Below are positions 41,869-50,421 of a DNA stretch of 64,000 nt, piece by piece. The notes below the pieces were generated by a model. The model did no database searches, had not been told where the DNA came from, and saw only the letters and a list, made by a program, of their open reading frames with translations. The position numbers were made by a program, and so were the translations under genes. The stretch lies in the NCBI GenBank assembly GCA_023228125.1, contig JALOBT010000007.1, positions 9,227 through 73,226 on the forward strand. The letters run 5' to 3'. Source of the DNA: Candidatus Cloacimonadota bacterium (GTDB taxonomy: Bacteria; Cloacimonadota; Cloacimonadia; Cloacimonadales; Cloacimonadaceae). Positions within the stretch are counted from its first letter, which is position 1, and every line of letters begins with the position of its first letter.

Positions 41869-43626
41869 ATGAAACGATATCTGCTTTTGACAGTGATGCT
41901 TTTGCCGATGATCCTATTGGCTGTGACGGTGACGGCCTCGGTGAATAAGCCCCGGCTCTCTCTGGCCGAACGGCTTGAACTCACCCTGGAGATCAAAAGC
42001 GAGAGCAGCATCACCATGTCCGAGCCCAGTCCGCCCAGTTTTGAGCTCTTTACTTTTGTGAATATGCGCAGTGCCTCTCGCAGCTCCACCACCTTGACTG
42101 GTTTCAAGATGGAAACCCAGCATCTGCGCTCTTATATTTATTCTTACATCCCTCAGAAAGAGGGCAAGACCACGATCCCTGCGCAGGAAATCAGGGTTGG
42201 TAACAAAGTTTACAGTAGCTCCGCAATTTCGGTAACAATAGTAAAATCTTCTTCAAATTCCCAGGCCCAAAGTAGCCCTGGTATCTCACCTGGCTTTGAT
42301 TTTGACGATCCTGATCTGCCCTGGTCTGCAGACCGCATTGCCGGCTCCACCCTGATCCTGGCCTATCCTAAACTGCAAAAGGTATATAAGGGACAGCCCG
42401 CGGTGATTTCTTACTATTTATATACAGATCAGATGGTGCGCTCCTTCAATCTTGAAGGCGAAAAAGACTTCCCTGGCTATGGCAAGAGCGATTACGAATC
42501 GCCTACTATGCTGAATTACGAGACTGTAAACTACAATGGACACAGGTATCAAAGGGCTTTGATCAAGCGCCTCGTGCTGCTGCCCAATGAAGCCGGAGAA
42601 TTGCAAGCTCCCCTGCTGCAAGGACGAGCGCGCATCTATGAATTTGGCTATTTGAACCAAAGAGTGCATTCCGAGCCGGCTTGGCTGGAAGTATCAGCCT
42701 TGCCCAAGAGCAATGTCCCGGAAGACTTTGGCGGTGCTGTGGGCAGATTTGAGGTCTCGGATAATCTCAGTGCAGAGTCTCTGAGCCTGGGCGAAGCTCT
42801 CACCTTTAGTGTGCGCATCGCCGGACGAGGTAATTTCAACCAATTTGCGCATCCCCATTTTCCCGAAAGCAGTGCCCAGATCTCCTCGCCCATGGCCATA
42901 GACCGCTTGAGTGCCGGAGTGGACGGCAGCCGCACCTTATATTACACCATTATCCCAAAAGACAAAGGCATCTACACGCTTCCCCCCTTGAGCTTTAGCT
43001 GGTTTGATCCCGATCATGGAGACTATCGCCATTATGCCAGCAAGCAGCGCGAGATTCAGGTCAAAGGCACCACTGTGGTTAGCTATTTTTCTTCACTTTT
43101 GGAATCCGGTAAAGCTCAGAGCATCAGACCAATGCTATCCCGCCACAGCTACCCGGCTCACCATAATTATCTCAAGCAAATCTGGTATTGGCTATTGGTA
43201 GCGATCATCCTGGCAGCCAGCATCTTTTCGGCTTATATAGCCTGGCACAAAGCTAAAAAGCACCGGAATCCAGAAGAATACAATCAAATGATGGCAGATA
43301 AAGCCTTGAAGAAATACCTTGAGGAAGCCTCGGAAGCAGCCAAGAACCTCTCCCAGGATTTCTATACTCTGGCCCAAAACGGTTTGATGCGCTACTTAGC
43401 TGAAAAGTATGGGGTTTCGAATCGCCTTTCCACCCCGGAAAAGATCGCCGAATTGCAGCAGAAACAGATTCCCGAGCAATTGATCTCAGATCTGAATGCC
43501 TTCATCGATCTATGTGAAAGGCAGCGCTTTAGTCCCCAGAAACGAGATGCGGCCAAGCTCATGGAAGATCATCATCAGCTCAGGCACATCGTGAGCAGCT
43601 TCAGCAAAAAAGGAGCCGCCAAATGA
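41869..43626 (+). CDS. batD: BatD-like protein
   Basis: A 585-residue envelope protein. The start is ATG 41869, directly after the batC stop, because it begins a clear signal peptide (MKRYLLLTVMLLPMILLAVTVTA); the frame runs further upstream inside batC without a ribosome binding site. Several Ig-like beta domains (about 24-420) resemble BatD (oxygen tolerance protein), including LTLEIKSESSITMSEPS and LILAYPKLQKVYKGQPAVISYYLYT. A single helix near 440-462 is followed by a cytoplasmic helical tail. It overlaps the next gene as ATGA. Confidence 0.9.
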   Translation: MKRYLLLTVMLLPMILLAVTVTASVNKPRLSLAERLELTLEIKSESSITMSEPSPPSFELFTFVNMRSASRSSTTLTGFKMETQHLRSYIYSYIPQKEGKTTIPAQEIRVGNKVYSSSAISVTIVKSSSNSQAQSSPGISPGFDFDDPDLPWSADRIAGSTLILAYPKLQKVYKGQPAVISYYLYTDQMVRSFNLEGEKDFPGYGKSDYESPTMLNYETVNYNGHRYQRALIKRLVLLPNEAGELQAPLLQGRARIYEFGYLNQRVHSEPAWLEVSALPKSNVPEDFGGAVGRFEVSDNLSAESLSLGEALTFSVRIAGRGNFNQFAHPHFPESSAQISSPMAIDRLSAGVDGSRTLYYTIIPKDKGIYTLPPLSFSWFDPDHGDYRHYASKQREIQVKGTTVVSYFSSLLESGKAQSIRPMLSRHSYPAHHNYLKQIWYWLLVAIILAASIFSAYIAWHKAKKHRNPEEYNQMMADKALKKYLEEASEAAKNLSQDFYTLAQNGLMRYLAEKYGVSNRLSTPEKIAELQQKQIPEQLISDLNAFIDLCERQRFSPQKRDAAKLMEDHHQLRHIVSSFSKKGAAK

Positions 43627-44327
43627 AAGCGTTCTGGACTCTTTTGATACTATCCACCCTGATCTTTGGTGGCCTGGCTGCCAGCGAATTTGACCAGCTC
43701 AAAGCCTTGGAAGAACAAGGCCTCCAAAACCCTGATCTATACTATAATCTTGGTGTAACCTATTGGCAACTGGGTCAAAGTGGGATGGCAAATCTGTACT
43801 TCCTCAAAGCTTTGAACCTGGATTCGGCACACAAACTCGCCAAGGAAAACTTAGGTTTTGTGACCGCCCTTTCGCAAGATCGCCAGCTCTATCCACAGCA
43901 GCTCTTTTTGCTGAGGGTGTTCTGGGAAGTCTATGACTACCTGAATCTTAACCGGATGGCGATCTTGACTCTAACGCTGCTTTTGCTCTCTGCGCTCAGC
44001 CTTTCCTGGCTCTTGCATTACGATCCGGATAAAGAACGGGGATTGCCCAGCCTGATCTTTGGCATCTGCCTTTTTCTGCTGCTGAGTTCGACCACCTTTT
44101 TGGGGATCAAAGCCTATCGCCAGGCGCATAACAGCAAAGCCGTGCTGATCCAGAGCCAGGCAGAACTGAGAGCAGAACCGGAGCTCAAGGCAAGCCGGGT
44201 AGCTGTGATCCATGAAGCTCTGATCCTGAAAGTGGAAGCAAGCAAACCGGGCTGGAGCCTGGTGCGTCTGCCGGATGGCAATAGCGGATGGATCGAGAGT
44301 GCAGCCATAGCCAAAGTGCGCCCGTAA
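43623..44327 (+). CDS. batE: BatE-like TPR/SH3 membrane protein
   Basis: 234 residues. A signal peptide or anchor (about 1-20) is followed by a TPR-like segment (DLYYNLGVTYWQLGQSGMAN, FLKALNLDS), two membrane helices (about 118-138 and 145-165) and a C-terminal SH3-like domain (about 180-232: VLIQSQAELRAEP, VEASKPGWSLVRLPDGNSGWI). This is the layout of BatE proteins, whose SH3 domain is often taken to bind peptidoglycan. Last gene of the operon; the stop is followed by repeat DNA. Confidence 0.82.
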   Translation: MKAFWTLLILSTLIFGGLAASEFDQLKALEEQGLQNPDLYYNLGVTYWQLGQSGMANLYFLKALNLDSAHKLAKENLGFVTALSQDRQLYPQQLFLLRVFWEVYDYLNLNRMAILTLTLLLLSALSLSWLLHYDPDKERGLPSLIFGICLFLLLSSTTFLGIKAYRQAHNSKAVLIQSQAELRAEPELKASRVAVIHEALILKVEASKPGWSLVRLPDGNSGWIESAAIAKVRP

Positions 44328-45000
44328 CGCTTTCTTCAGACGGCCGTTCCGCTGATAGGGGTAGGGGAGATTCCCATTACTGGACTCCACCCCAGCTCAC
44401 GGTGACGCAGTTACCTTCAGCTACAGGACTTGACCTTACCCTGAATGGGACTTTCACCCATCTGATATGTATCGACGATTCGACACGTCTTGTGTCCAGT
44501 AAGACCTACAAGTTACAAGTTACAAGTTACAAGTTACAAGTTACAAGTTACAAGTTACAAGTTACAAGTTACAAGTTACGAGTTACCAGTTACGAGTTGC
44601 CAGTGCTGGATTGGATACGTCTCGTGTCCAGTAAGACCGGAAGTCAATGTAGAATTTAGAATGTATGATGTAGAATTGAGTGGGGCGTTTCAAGGTTTTA
44701 GCGTTTTAAAGATACCGTAGCAAAACAGAGCCAGCCCCAAACTCTGCAGGCGAGACGGCTGCAATCCAGCACTGCCAAACTCCGAACCCTGCAGGCGAGA
44801 CGACTGCAATCCAGCACTGCCCACTTTTTGCACAAGCACTGCAGCTCTGCAGGAGCACTTGCTGGATTGGATACGTCTCGTGTCCAGTAAGACCGGAGGT
44901 CTTAGAGGGGTTTTGAGGTTTTAGCGTTTTAACGATACCGTAGCAAAAAAGAGCCAGCTCCGAACTCTGCAGGCGAGACGACTGCAATCCAGCCCCCCCT
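44328..45000. repeat. Composite intergenic repeat block with 7-bp tandem and CGTCTCG hairpins
   Basis: No gene. TTACAAG units run for about 95 bases (44507-44601), ending in diverged TTACGAG/TTACCAG units. CGTCTCG-loop hairpins are at about 44482-44496 (GACA/TGTC, loop CGTCTTG), 44613-44629 (GGATA/TGTCC), 44746-44762 (minus), 44791-44807 (minus), 44869-44885 and near 44970 (minus). TAAGACC-GGA-GGTCTTA hairpins, and GTTTTAGCG/GATACCGTAG stretches that recur almost identically at 62.1-62.5 kb, are interspersed. Confidence 0.85.
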
Positions 45001-45041
45001 ATCCGTGCCAATCCGTGTGACTATTATCCTCAAAAGGCAAA

Positions 45042-45063
45042 GGGACCAGCAAAAGCTGGTCCC
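45042..45063 (-). terminator. Hairpin terminator behind the parvulin gene
   Basis: A perfect nine-bp stem GGGACCAGC/GCTGGTCCC with an AAAA loop, followed on the minus strand by TTTGCCTTTTG. It is 44 bases beyond the stop of the gene ending at 45107. Confidence 0.55.
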
Positions 45064-45106
45064 TACAGCCGGCTAAAGCCAGCGTTACAAATAGACTATC
45101 TCTTAC

Positions 45107-47134
45107 TTAAAAATCCTCAAAGCCACTGGCATTACCCTCGAGGCTATCGATCATAAAGCGGGCAGATTCATGCAGATCACCTTCGGGAAAGCGGGTGAGG
45201 AATTGCTTGAAGAGATCCAGGGCCAGCACTTCGTTCTTCAGCTCTTCTGCCACCAGGAAGGCTTTCATAAAGTAAGCTTTGTAGTCATCCACGCCGTTAT
45301 CAAAGGTTTGCACGATCTGTTCGTAAAAGGTGATGGCGTCTTTGTAATTCCGGTTGCGGGCTGCGTTATCCGCATATTGAAAGAGTTGCTCCGCACTCAG
45401 ATTGAGTCTGATGCGCTCCGGGTATTTGACCAAGTTAAATTCCACAAAGAGCTCTTCGGCCACTCTATCTTGTTGGCTTCTTTCCTTTTCCTGTTTGATG
45501 GCAGCATAGATGCGGGGCTCTACTTCCACTTGGGGGCGGTAGGATTTGGGAATCTCGGAGACAGTGCGGAAAAACACGATCTCGCCGTTGGCAGCGGTGA
45601 AGACATCGGAAAGATAGCCCACCGGGTTATCCCAGATCCGTTTAGAAAAATCTGCGTCTTGCACCAGGCCGGTGACCACGCCATTATCGTATTGATTTTC
45701 ATAGATGGATTTATCTGGTTTGGTGGAGTATTTATTGATCACCTTAGTCATGTTCTTTTCGTTTTTCTTCTTATGGGCAGAGCGGAATTTGCGCCAGGCT
45801 TTGTTGGCAGACTTCATATCCTTAAAGAAGAGCACCTGGATACTCCGGCTTGCGGGCTGGGAGTATTTGTCTTTATCCAGTTCGTAACGATCGGCGATTT
45901 CTTCATTGCTGATTTCGATACCTTCCAAGACCAGTTTCTCAAAAGTGCCGCGCAGGATCAGGTTGTGCCGCATACCCAGATAGTCTTCATTATCCTGAAA
46001 ATACTGGGCATATCCCATGTTTTTGGCTTCGAGATGAAAGAGGTCCTGGATGATGATTTGATCGATAAAGGCTTTGGCACCTTCACCTTTCATGTAAAAC
46101 ATTTGTTCTTGAGGGCTGATTTTATCATAGGCCATCAGGACATCTTCGATGGTGTAGATCAGCTCTTCATTGGGCGAATTTACCACCACGTTGTACATGG
46201 TTTCTGCGTTGTTTTTACGATTTTGCAGATCAATGGAGGCTACGATGCCGGCATGGATTTGCACATTATATTTCAGTTTGAGAGCCTCGCGAATCTCTTC
46301 CAGCTTTTCGCGTTCCTTCACGGGGCGAATGCGCTGCTCGATCTCAGGCTTTACTTCCAGATATTCTTTTTGGCGTCCCTGCGCCCAATCCGTGGTGCGA
46401 AAGATGTGCCAGCCCATTTCGGTCTGATAAGGGCCATTGACCTTCTGGGGATCGACAGAGCTTTTGGAGATGTATTCTTCCAGGGCATAGTCGTTGCCCA
46501 CACCGGGGATATTGCCGTTCAGGCGGATGTTTTTGATCTTGCCTTTCAGGCCGAGGGCATAGGTATTTTGATTGTACTTATCAGAGACTGCGGCAAAGCT
46601 GGCCCCTGCCTCCAATTCTGCGATGGCAGAGAGGGCATCTTGCTCTGTAGCGGTTTGAATGTACTCTATGGTGATATTGGGGTTCAGGTAGAAGGCCTTC
46701 AGGTTTTCAGAATAATAATCCTCAAGGTCTTTTTCCACGATAGTCACCAGCTCGCTTACATTGCGTTTGTAGTATTCCTGAAGATAAAAGCGTCTTTCCA
46801 GATCATCCAGGCGTTCCTTCACTTCTTGGCTTTTATCGAGGCCCAGGGCTTGGGCTTTTTGGAAGAATACTTCTTCGGTACAGATGATATCCAAGACCTG
46901 CAATTGACCTTCAATGGTCTGAAACCGGGCTTGATGTTCCGCTGGTATCTTGGAAATCTTGGCCTGTATGTCGGCTCTTAAAACTTGGCCGCCATCATAT
47001 TCCGCCAGGATGTCGCCTTCTTCCAGCAAGTTTGAATTACTCACTGCTCTGGGCGTCGCATCATCGGCAAAGGCCACAACGGCTATTAGCATCAAAATGA
47101 TGATTGACAATAGTTTGTGTGTATGTAATGACAT
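45107..47134 (-). CDS. Parvulin-type peptidyl-prolyl isomerase / SurA-like periplasmic chaperone with TPR tail
   Basis: A 675-residue exported protein. The start ATG 47134 has AAGGAG six bases upstream; the longer frame does not. The signal peptide ends IAVVAFADD. A SurA-N-like helical region (about 45-150) precedes a parvulin domain (about 150-250: TIEYIQTATEQDALSAIAELEAG, NGPYQTEMGWHIFRTTDW). A second, diverged parvulin-like segment lies at about 428-530, and TPR-like helices end the protein (about 578-665, NYKDAITFYEQIVQTF). It probably assists folding of outer-membrane proteins, by family. Stands alone on the minus strand. Confidence 0.88.
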   Translation of the reverse strand: MSLHTHKLLSIIILMLIAVVAFADDATPRAVSNSNLLEEGDILAEYDGGQVLRADIQAKISKIPAEHQARFQTIEGQLQVLDIICTEEVFFQKAQALGLDKSQEVKERLDDLERRFYLQEYYKRNVSELVTIVEKDLEDYYSENLKAFYLNPNITIEYIQTATEQDALSAIAELEAGASFAAVSDKYNQNTYALGLKGKIKNIRLNGNIPGVGNDYALEEYISKSSVDPQKVNGPYQTEMGWHIFRTTDWAQGRQKEYLEVKPEIEQRIRPVKEREKLEEIREALKLKYNVQIHAGIVASIDLQNRKNNAETMYNVVVNSPNEELIYTIEDVLMAYDKISPQEQMFYMKGEGAKAFIDQIIIQDLFHLEAKNMGYAQYFQDNEDYLGMRHNLILRGTFEKLVLEGIEISNEEIADRYELDKDKYSQPASRSIQVLFFKDMKSANKAWRKFRSAHKKKNEKNMTKVINKYSTKPDKSIYENQYDNGVVTGLVQDADFSKRIWDNPVGYLSDVFTAANGEIVFFRTVSEIPKSYRPQVEVEPRIYAAIKQEKERSQQDRVAEELFVEFNLVKYPERIRLNLSAEQLFQYADNAARNRNYKDAITFYEQIVQTFDNGVDDYKAYFMKAFLVAEELKNEVLALDLFKQFLTRFPEGDLHESARFMIDSLEGNASGFEDF

Positions 47135-47686
47135 TCTATGCTCCTTGTATTTGCTTAAATAAATGTATAATGAAGACAAAAAACGAGCTTTGGATAATAC
47201 GTCAAGACTTTTTGTCTATCGTAGCGTAAGATGCCGTTTTGCACTAATGGCTTTTCTTTGATTTTAAGTAGCTTTGGACTCGAGATGACTCGAGCTCTCG
47301 AGTCATCTCGAGTGGAAGACTAATCAGAAGCGAATCAGGAGCACAAGCAATGAAAAGGCCTGACATTGGCGTGCCCCTGGGTTGGATGCGTCTCGCGTCA
47401 AGTAAAGCAAGGGATTGCTAAAGATGCCTTGAATTGTTCGCAGAATTGAACAGTCTCAGTGCCAAAGCTATCGAATCCAGTATTATTTCTCTTGACGTTC
47501 TGAGACTATTTTAAAAGCTTGGTTTATACTTAAAGTAATGTGTCATTTGAGTGACATGATTTTGACTAATTGCTTTAATACCCTGGAATATTACGTTTCG
47601 ACATTGATAGATTGGGTGCCGAGAGCTTGATATTGCCTGCCTGGGAACAGTGATTTTTCCACGGCCTGGTTTTTTCATCAGCATTT
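47135..47686. other. Divergent intergenic region with a perfect palindrome
   Basis: No gene. It contains the palindrome at 47278-47313, a CGTCTCG-loop hairpin variant (47385-47399, stem GATG/CGTC), and the upstream DNA of the pilin promoter. A TTGACG near 47492 has no matching -10. Confidence 0.5.
47278..47313. repeat. Perfect 17-bp-arm palindrome (ACTCGAGATGACTCGAG)
   Basis: The arm 47278-47294 is exactly complementary to 47297-47313, with two bases between. It shares the GACTCGAGATGACTCGA core with the inverted repeat at 17477-17534, where the arms have diverged. Confidence 0.85.
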
Positions 47687-47701
47687 GGCACACATCGTGC
47701 A
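47685..47701 (+). promoter_or_regulatory. Sigma-54-type promoter of the pilin gene
   Basis: TTGGCAC at -24 and GTGCA at -12, with GG (47687-47688) and GC (47699-47700) exactly ten bases apart. This predicts a start near 47712 and a 35-base leader with AGGAGG before the pilin ATG. Type IV pilin genes in other bacteria are commonly sigma-54 dependent. The corresponding PilR activator and RpoN are not in this window. Confidence 0.55.
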
Positions 47702-47746
47702 AGTGTACATAGCATAAAAAAAACAATCCCCCAGGAGGATAAAAAA

Positions 47747-48184
47747 ATGCTCAGAAAACTGAAGAACCAAAAGGGTTTCACCCTTATCGAAGTGTTGGTG
47801 GTAGTTATCATCGTCGCCATTCTGGCCGCGATTGCAGTGCCACGTTATCTGCGTTATGTGGAGAAATCCCGTAGCACAGAAGCCCAAACTGCTATTTCTA
47901 CTATCCGCAAAGCTTATGACATCTACTTGCAGACCAACGGTTCCACCGATGGTTTCTCCCTTGAACAGGCTCAAAAAGAAGCCAGTCTGGGTGAAAGCAC
48001 ACGTAAGAACTGGAAGTTTGAAGTGGTAGGAAATCCCCCCAATAAGTATATTGCAACCTCCACACAGGAATTTGCCGGTGGCGAAGGTAAACAGGTATGG
48101 TATGATGTACCAGAAGCCAAATATCATGGCTATGGCATCGACACCTGGACCAATCCGGAATCCGGAGGCCTGGAGACCGACTAA
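47747..48184 (+). CDS. pilA: Type IV major pilin (PilA/GspG-like prepilin)
   Basis: 145 residues. The short basic leader MLRKLKNQKG is cut after Gly10, leaving an N-methylatable Phe+1 and the conserved Glu+5 (FTLIEVLVVVIIVAILAAIAVPRYL), the classic class-III helix that packs into the pilus core. The C-terminal globular part is small (about 100 residues), with one region similar to GspG pseudopilins (AISTIRKAYDIY). The start has AGGAGG eight bases upstream. First gene of the pilus cluster and the one directly behind the sigma-54 promoter, consistent with being the most abundant subunit. The symbol is by analogy. Confidence 0.9.
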   Translation: MLRKLKNQKGFTLIEVLVVVIIVAILAAIAVPRYLRYVEKSRSTEAQTAISTIRKAYDIYLQTNGSTDGFSLEQAQKEASLGESTRKNWKFEVVGNPPNKYIATSTQEFAGGEGKQVWYDVPEAKYHGYGIDTWTNPESGGLETD

Positions 48185-48202
48185 CAAAGGGAGGACGGTA
48201 CT

Positions 48203-49258
48203 TTGACAATTCATGAACTACTGCGCTTTACCGCTGAGGCGGGGGCGTCCGACCTGCATGTTGCCGTAGGCTCGCACCCCATGGTGCGAGTCAATGGCAA
48301 GATGAAAAGACTCAATCTTCCGGTATTATCTATGGAAGAAGTTGAGAACCTCATCTATGGTGTGATGAACGAAGTTCAACAGGAAATGTTTCGTAAGAAT
48401 CTGGAAATTGACTTTTCCACCAAGCTTTCGAACGATGTGCGTTTCCGTGTTAACGCCTTTCATCAGATCAACGGCATCTCTGCCGCTTTTCGTGTGATCC
48501 CAAATGAGATCATGTCCTACGAGGAGCTGCGTCTGCCGGAGGTGCTCAAGCGTCTCACCAGAAAGGAAAAGGGACTCATCCTGGTGACAGGACCCACCGG
48601 AAGCGGAAAATCCACTACTTTGGCGACTATGATTGACAGTATCAACGACAATCGTTTTTGCCATATTATCACAGTGGAAGACCCAATCGAATTTGTACAC
48701 CGTAGTAAGAATAGCCTCATCAACCAGCGCGAGCTGGGCCATGATACCTGGAGCTTCACCGCTGCACTCAGAAGTGCACTGCGTGAGGATCCGGACGTGA
48801 TCCTGGTAGGTGAGATGCGTGATTTGGAGACGGTGTCACTTGCGTTGACAGCTGCTGAAACCGGACACCTGGTTTTTGCCACGCTGCATACCGGAAGTTG
48901 CACCAAATCCATCGATCGTATCATAGATATGTTTCCCAAAGAGCAGCAACAACAAGTGCGAAGTATGCTTTCCGAATCCCTGGAAGCAGTGATTTCGCAA
49001 ACTTTGCTGCCTACCAAGGACGGAAAAGGCCGCGTACCTGCTGTGGAAATCATGCTGGCAAACGCTGCTGTCCGAAACTTGATCCGCGAAGAAAAGACCT
49101 ATCAGATCCCGTCTATCATTCAAGCTTCTACCAAAGAAGGAATGCAGACCAAAGATCAGTCTTTGTATAATCTTGTAATGAATAACTACGTGGAGCGCAC
49201 CATTGCTGAAGAAGTAGCAGAGAATCCGAAGCTCTTTGCCACTGGTGCTGGTTTCTAA
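48203..49258 (+). CDS. pilT: Type IV pilus retraction ATPase PilT
   Basis: A 351-residue hexameric motor ATPase that depolymerises the pilus. The N-terminal PAS-like domain covers about 1-100, then Walker A GPTGSGKST near 130, the Asp box ITVEDPIEF, Walker B ILVGEMRDLET and the His box GHLVFATLHT. The C-terminal RNLIREEKTYQIPSIIQ matches the PilT AIRNLIRE motif needed for retraction. The start is TTG 48203 with GGGAGG eight bases upstream. A PilT points to a retractile pilus and not a pure type II secretion system. Confidence 0.94.
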   Translation: MTIHELLRFTAEAGASDLHVAVGSHPMVRVNGKMKRLNLPVLSMEEVENLIYGVMNEVQQEMFRKNLEIDFSTKLSNDVRFRVNAFHQINGISAAFRVIPNEIMSYEELRLPEVLKRLTRKEKGLILVTGPTGSGKSTTLATMIDSINDNRFCHIITVEDPIEFVHRSKNSLINQRELGHDTWSFTAALRSALREDPDVILVGEMRDLETVSLALTAAETGHLVFATLHTGSCTKSIDRIIDMFPKEQQQQVRSMLSESLEAVISQTLLPTKDGKGRVPAVEIMLANAAVRNLIREEKTYQIPSIIQASTKEGMQTKDQSLYNLVMNNYVERTIAEEVAENPKLFATGAGF

Positions 49259-49271
49259 GGGATGGTTTAAG

Positions 49272-49745
49272 ATGACACCCCGCTTTTTACACAATGACAC
49301 CTGCCTGCTCAATAATGAGCGGGGGGTCACCCTTTTAGAAGTATTGGTCACAGTGGCAGTTTTGTCTGTATTGGTGATCACAGTATATATAGGAATCCAA
49401 TACGCTGAAAAACAAAGTGTGTTCAATTACCGTATGAGAGCCGCCACCTTGTTAGCCACCGGCGAGCTGGATAAACAGTATTTTATAAACAAGTATCATA
49501 CCAATCAGAATGATCTTGAATTCAGACCATTTAGCAATAGAGATGTCGTAATCGATGTTCTGGAAAGTGGTCAGCCTCTGATCGGTACTCAAAGCGTCAC
49601 CGCTTATCGTGCTGTGGAATCTACTTCCACCAAACAGTTTCCCTATACTAAGCTTGTATGCAAGGTCGAATGGAAAGACCCCCTTACCGATAAAACCAGA
49701 TATGTAGAGATGCGTGAAGACTTTTACGTAAGGGCAGGCAACTAA
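49272..49745 (+). CDS. Minor pilin / pseudopilin
   Basis: 157 residues. The start ATG 49272 has AAGGGA upstream; an earlier in-frame start inside pilT is unlikely. A leader of 18 residues ends in ERG; cleavage leaves Val+1 and Glu+5 (VTLLEVLVTVAVLSVLVITV). The globular part (about 115 residues) resembles GspI/PilV-like minor pilins in length and in having the N-terminal VYIGIQYAEKQ segment. It should form part of the pilus-initiating tip complex. Confidence 0.82.
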   Translation: MTPRFLHNDTCLLNNERGVTLLEVLVTVAVLSVLVITVYIGIQYAEKQSVFNYRMRAATLLATGELDKQYFINKYHTNQNDLEFRPFSNRDVVIDVLESGQPLIGTQSVTAYRAVESTSTKQFPYTKLVCKVEWKDPLTDKTRYVEMREDFYVRAGN

Positions 49746-49748
49746 ATT

Positions 49749-50390
49749 ATGTATAAGATACTGAAAAGCAACGATGGTGTAACCCTGATTGAGCTGATCA
49801 CAGTGATGGTGCTTTCTACCCTCCTGATCTTGATCTCAGCCGTTGGGGTAAGCGCATTTTACAGAAAATACAAAGTGATTTCCGATTTTATGGAACTCCA
49901 AACGGGTGCCATGGCCTGCTTGCAGACGATCCGCAATGGTTATGGATTTTCACGCGGAGAAGAGTTTTATGGCGTGGCCAATGCCCGGGAAGTCAGAATT
50001 GTAGGTTACACAGATACTTTCGGCGGAGGCAGCGGTATCCGCATTACACCTCCGGCCGGCAAAGATTATCAGAAAAGTAACTGGGTTTCATATTACCTGG
50101 AAGAAGGCATCATCCGGATGAATTACTTCTATAACGGGGTAGGTGCAGATAGCCCAAAATATATCTTCCCAGACCGGCAGGATCGAGAAAGAATCCAGGT
50201 GACCCGTTTTTCGGTGAGAGATGCCAATGCCGGAGGAGAATATTTACCTCTGGGCGGTTTTGACTCCACTGATATACCGGCTTTGCTCTTGGTAGAGATG
50301 GATGCCCGTGTAAAAATCCGGGATGGCAAGCATCCTGCTCCAGACGAGTATAAAACTATAAGTTATAGAACTTACATGGTAAAGAAATAA
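49749..50390 (+). CDS. Minor pilin / pseudopilin
   Basis: 213 residues. Leader MYKILKSNDG, then Val+1 and Glu+5 (VTLIELITVMVLSTLLILIS). The Shine-Dalgarno is weak (GGCAGGC). It is of GspJ/PilW type by position and length. It lies between the preceding minor pilin and the giant Glu5-less pseudopilin, matching the I-J-K order of tip pseudopilins in type II secretion systems. Confidence 0.82.
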   Translation: MYKILKSNDGVTLIELITVMVLSTLLILISAVGVSAFYRKYKVISDFMELQTGAMACLQTIRNGYGFSRGEEFYGVANAREVRIVGYTDTFGGGSGIRITPPAGKDYQKSNWVSYYLEEGIIRMNYFYNGVGADSPKYIFPDRQDRERIQVTRFSVRDANAGGEYLPLGGFDSTDIPALLLVEMDARVKIRDGKHPAPDEYKTISYRTYMVKK

Positions 50391-50421
50391 TGAATTGCAC
50401 TAACCAAGCAGAGGAGAACTT

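Noticed and set aside
44507..44601. CRISPR or coding repeat
   Set aside because: A simple 7-base tandem repeat; the open frames through it merely translate the repeat.
45170..46981. 603-codon open frame on the plus strand
   Set aside because: Antisense to the parvulin-type chaperone; no family resemblance and Phe/Val/His-rich shadow composition.
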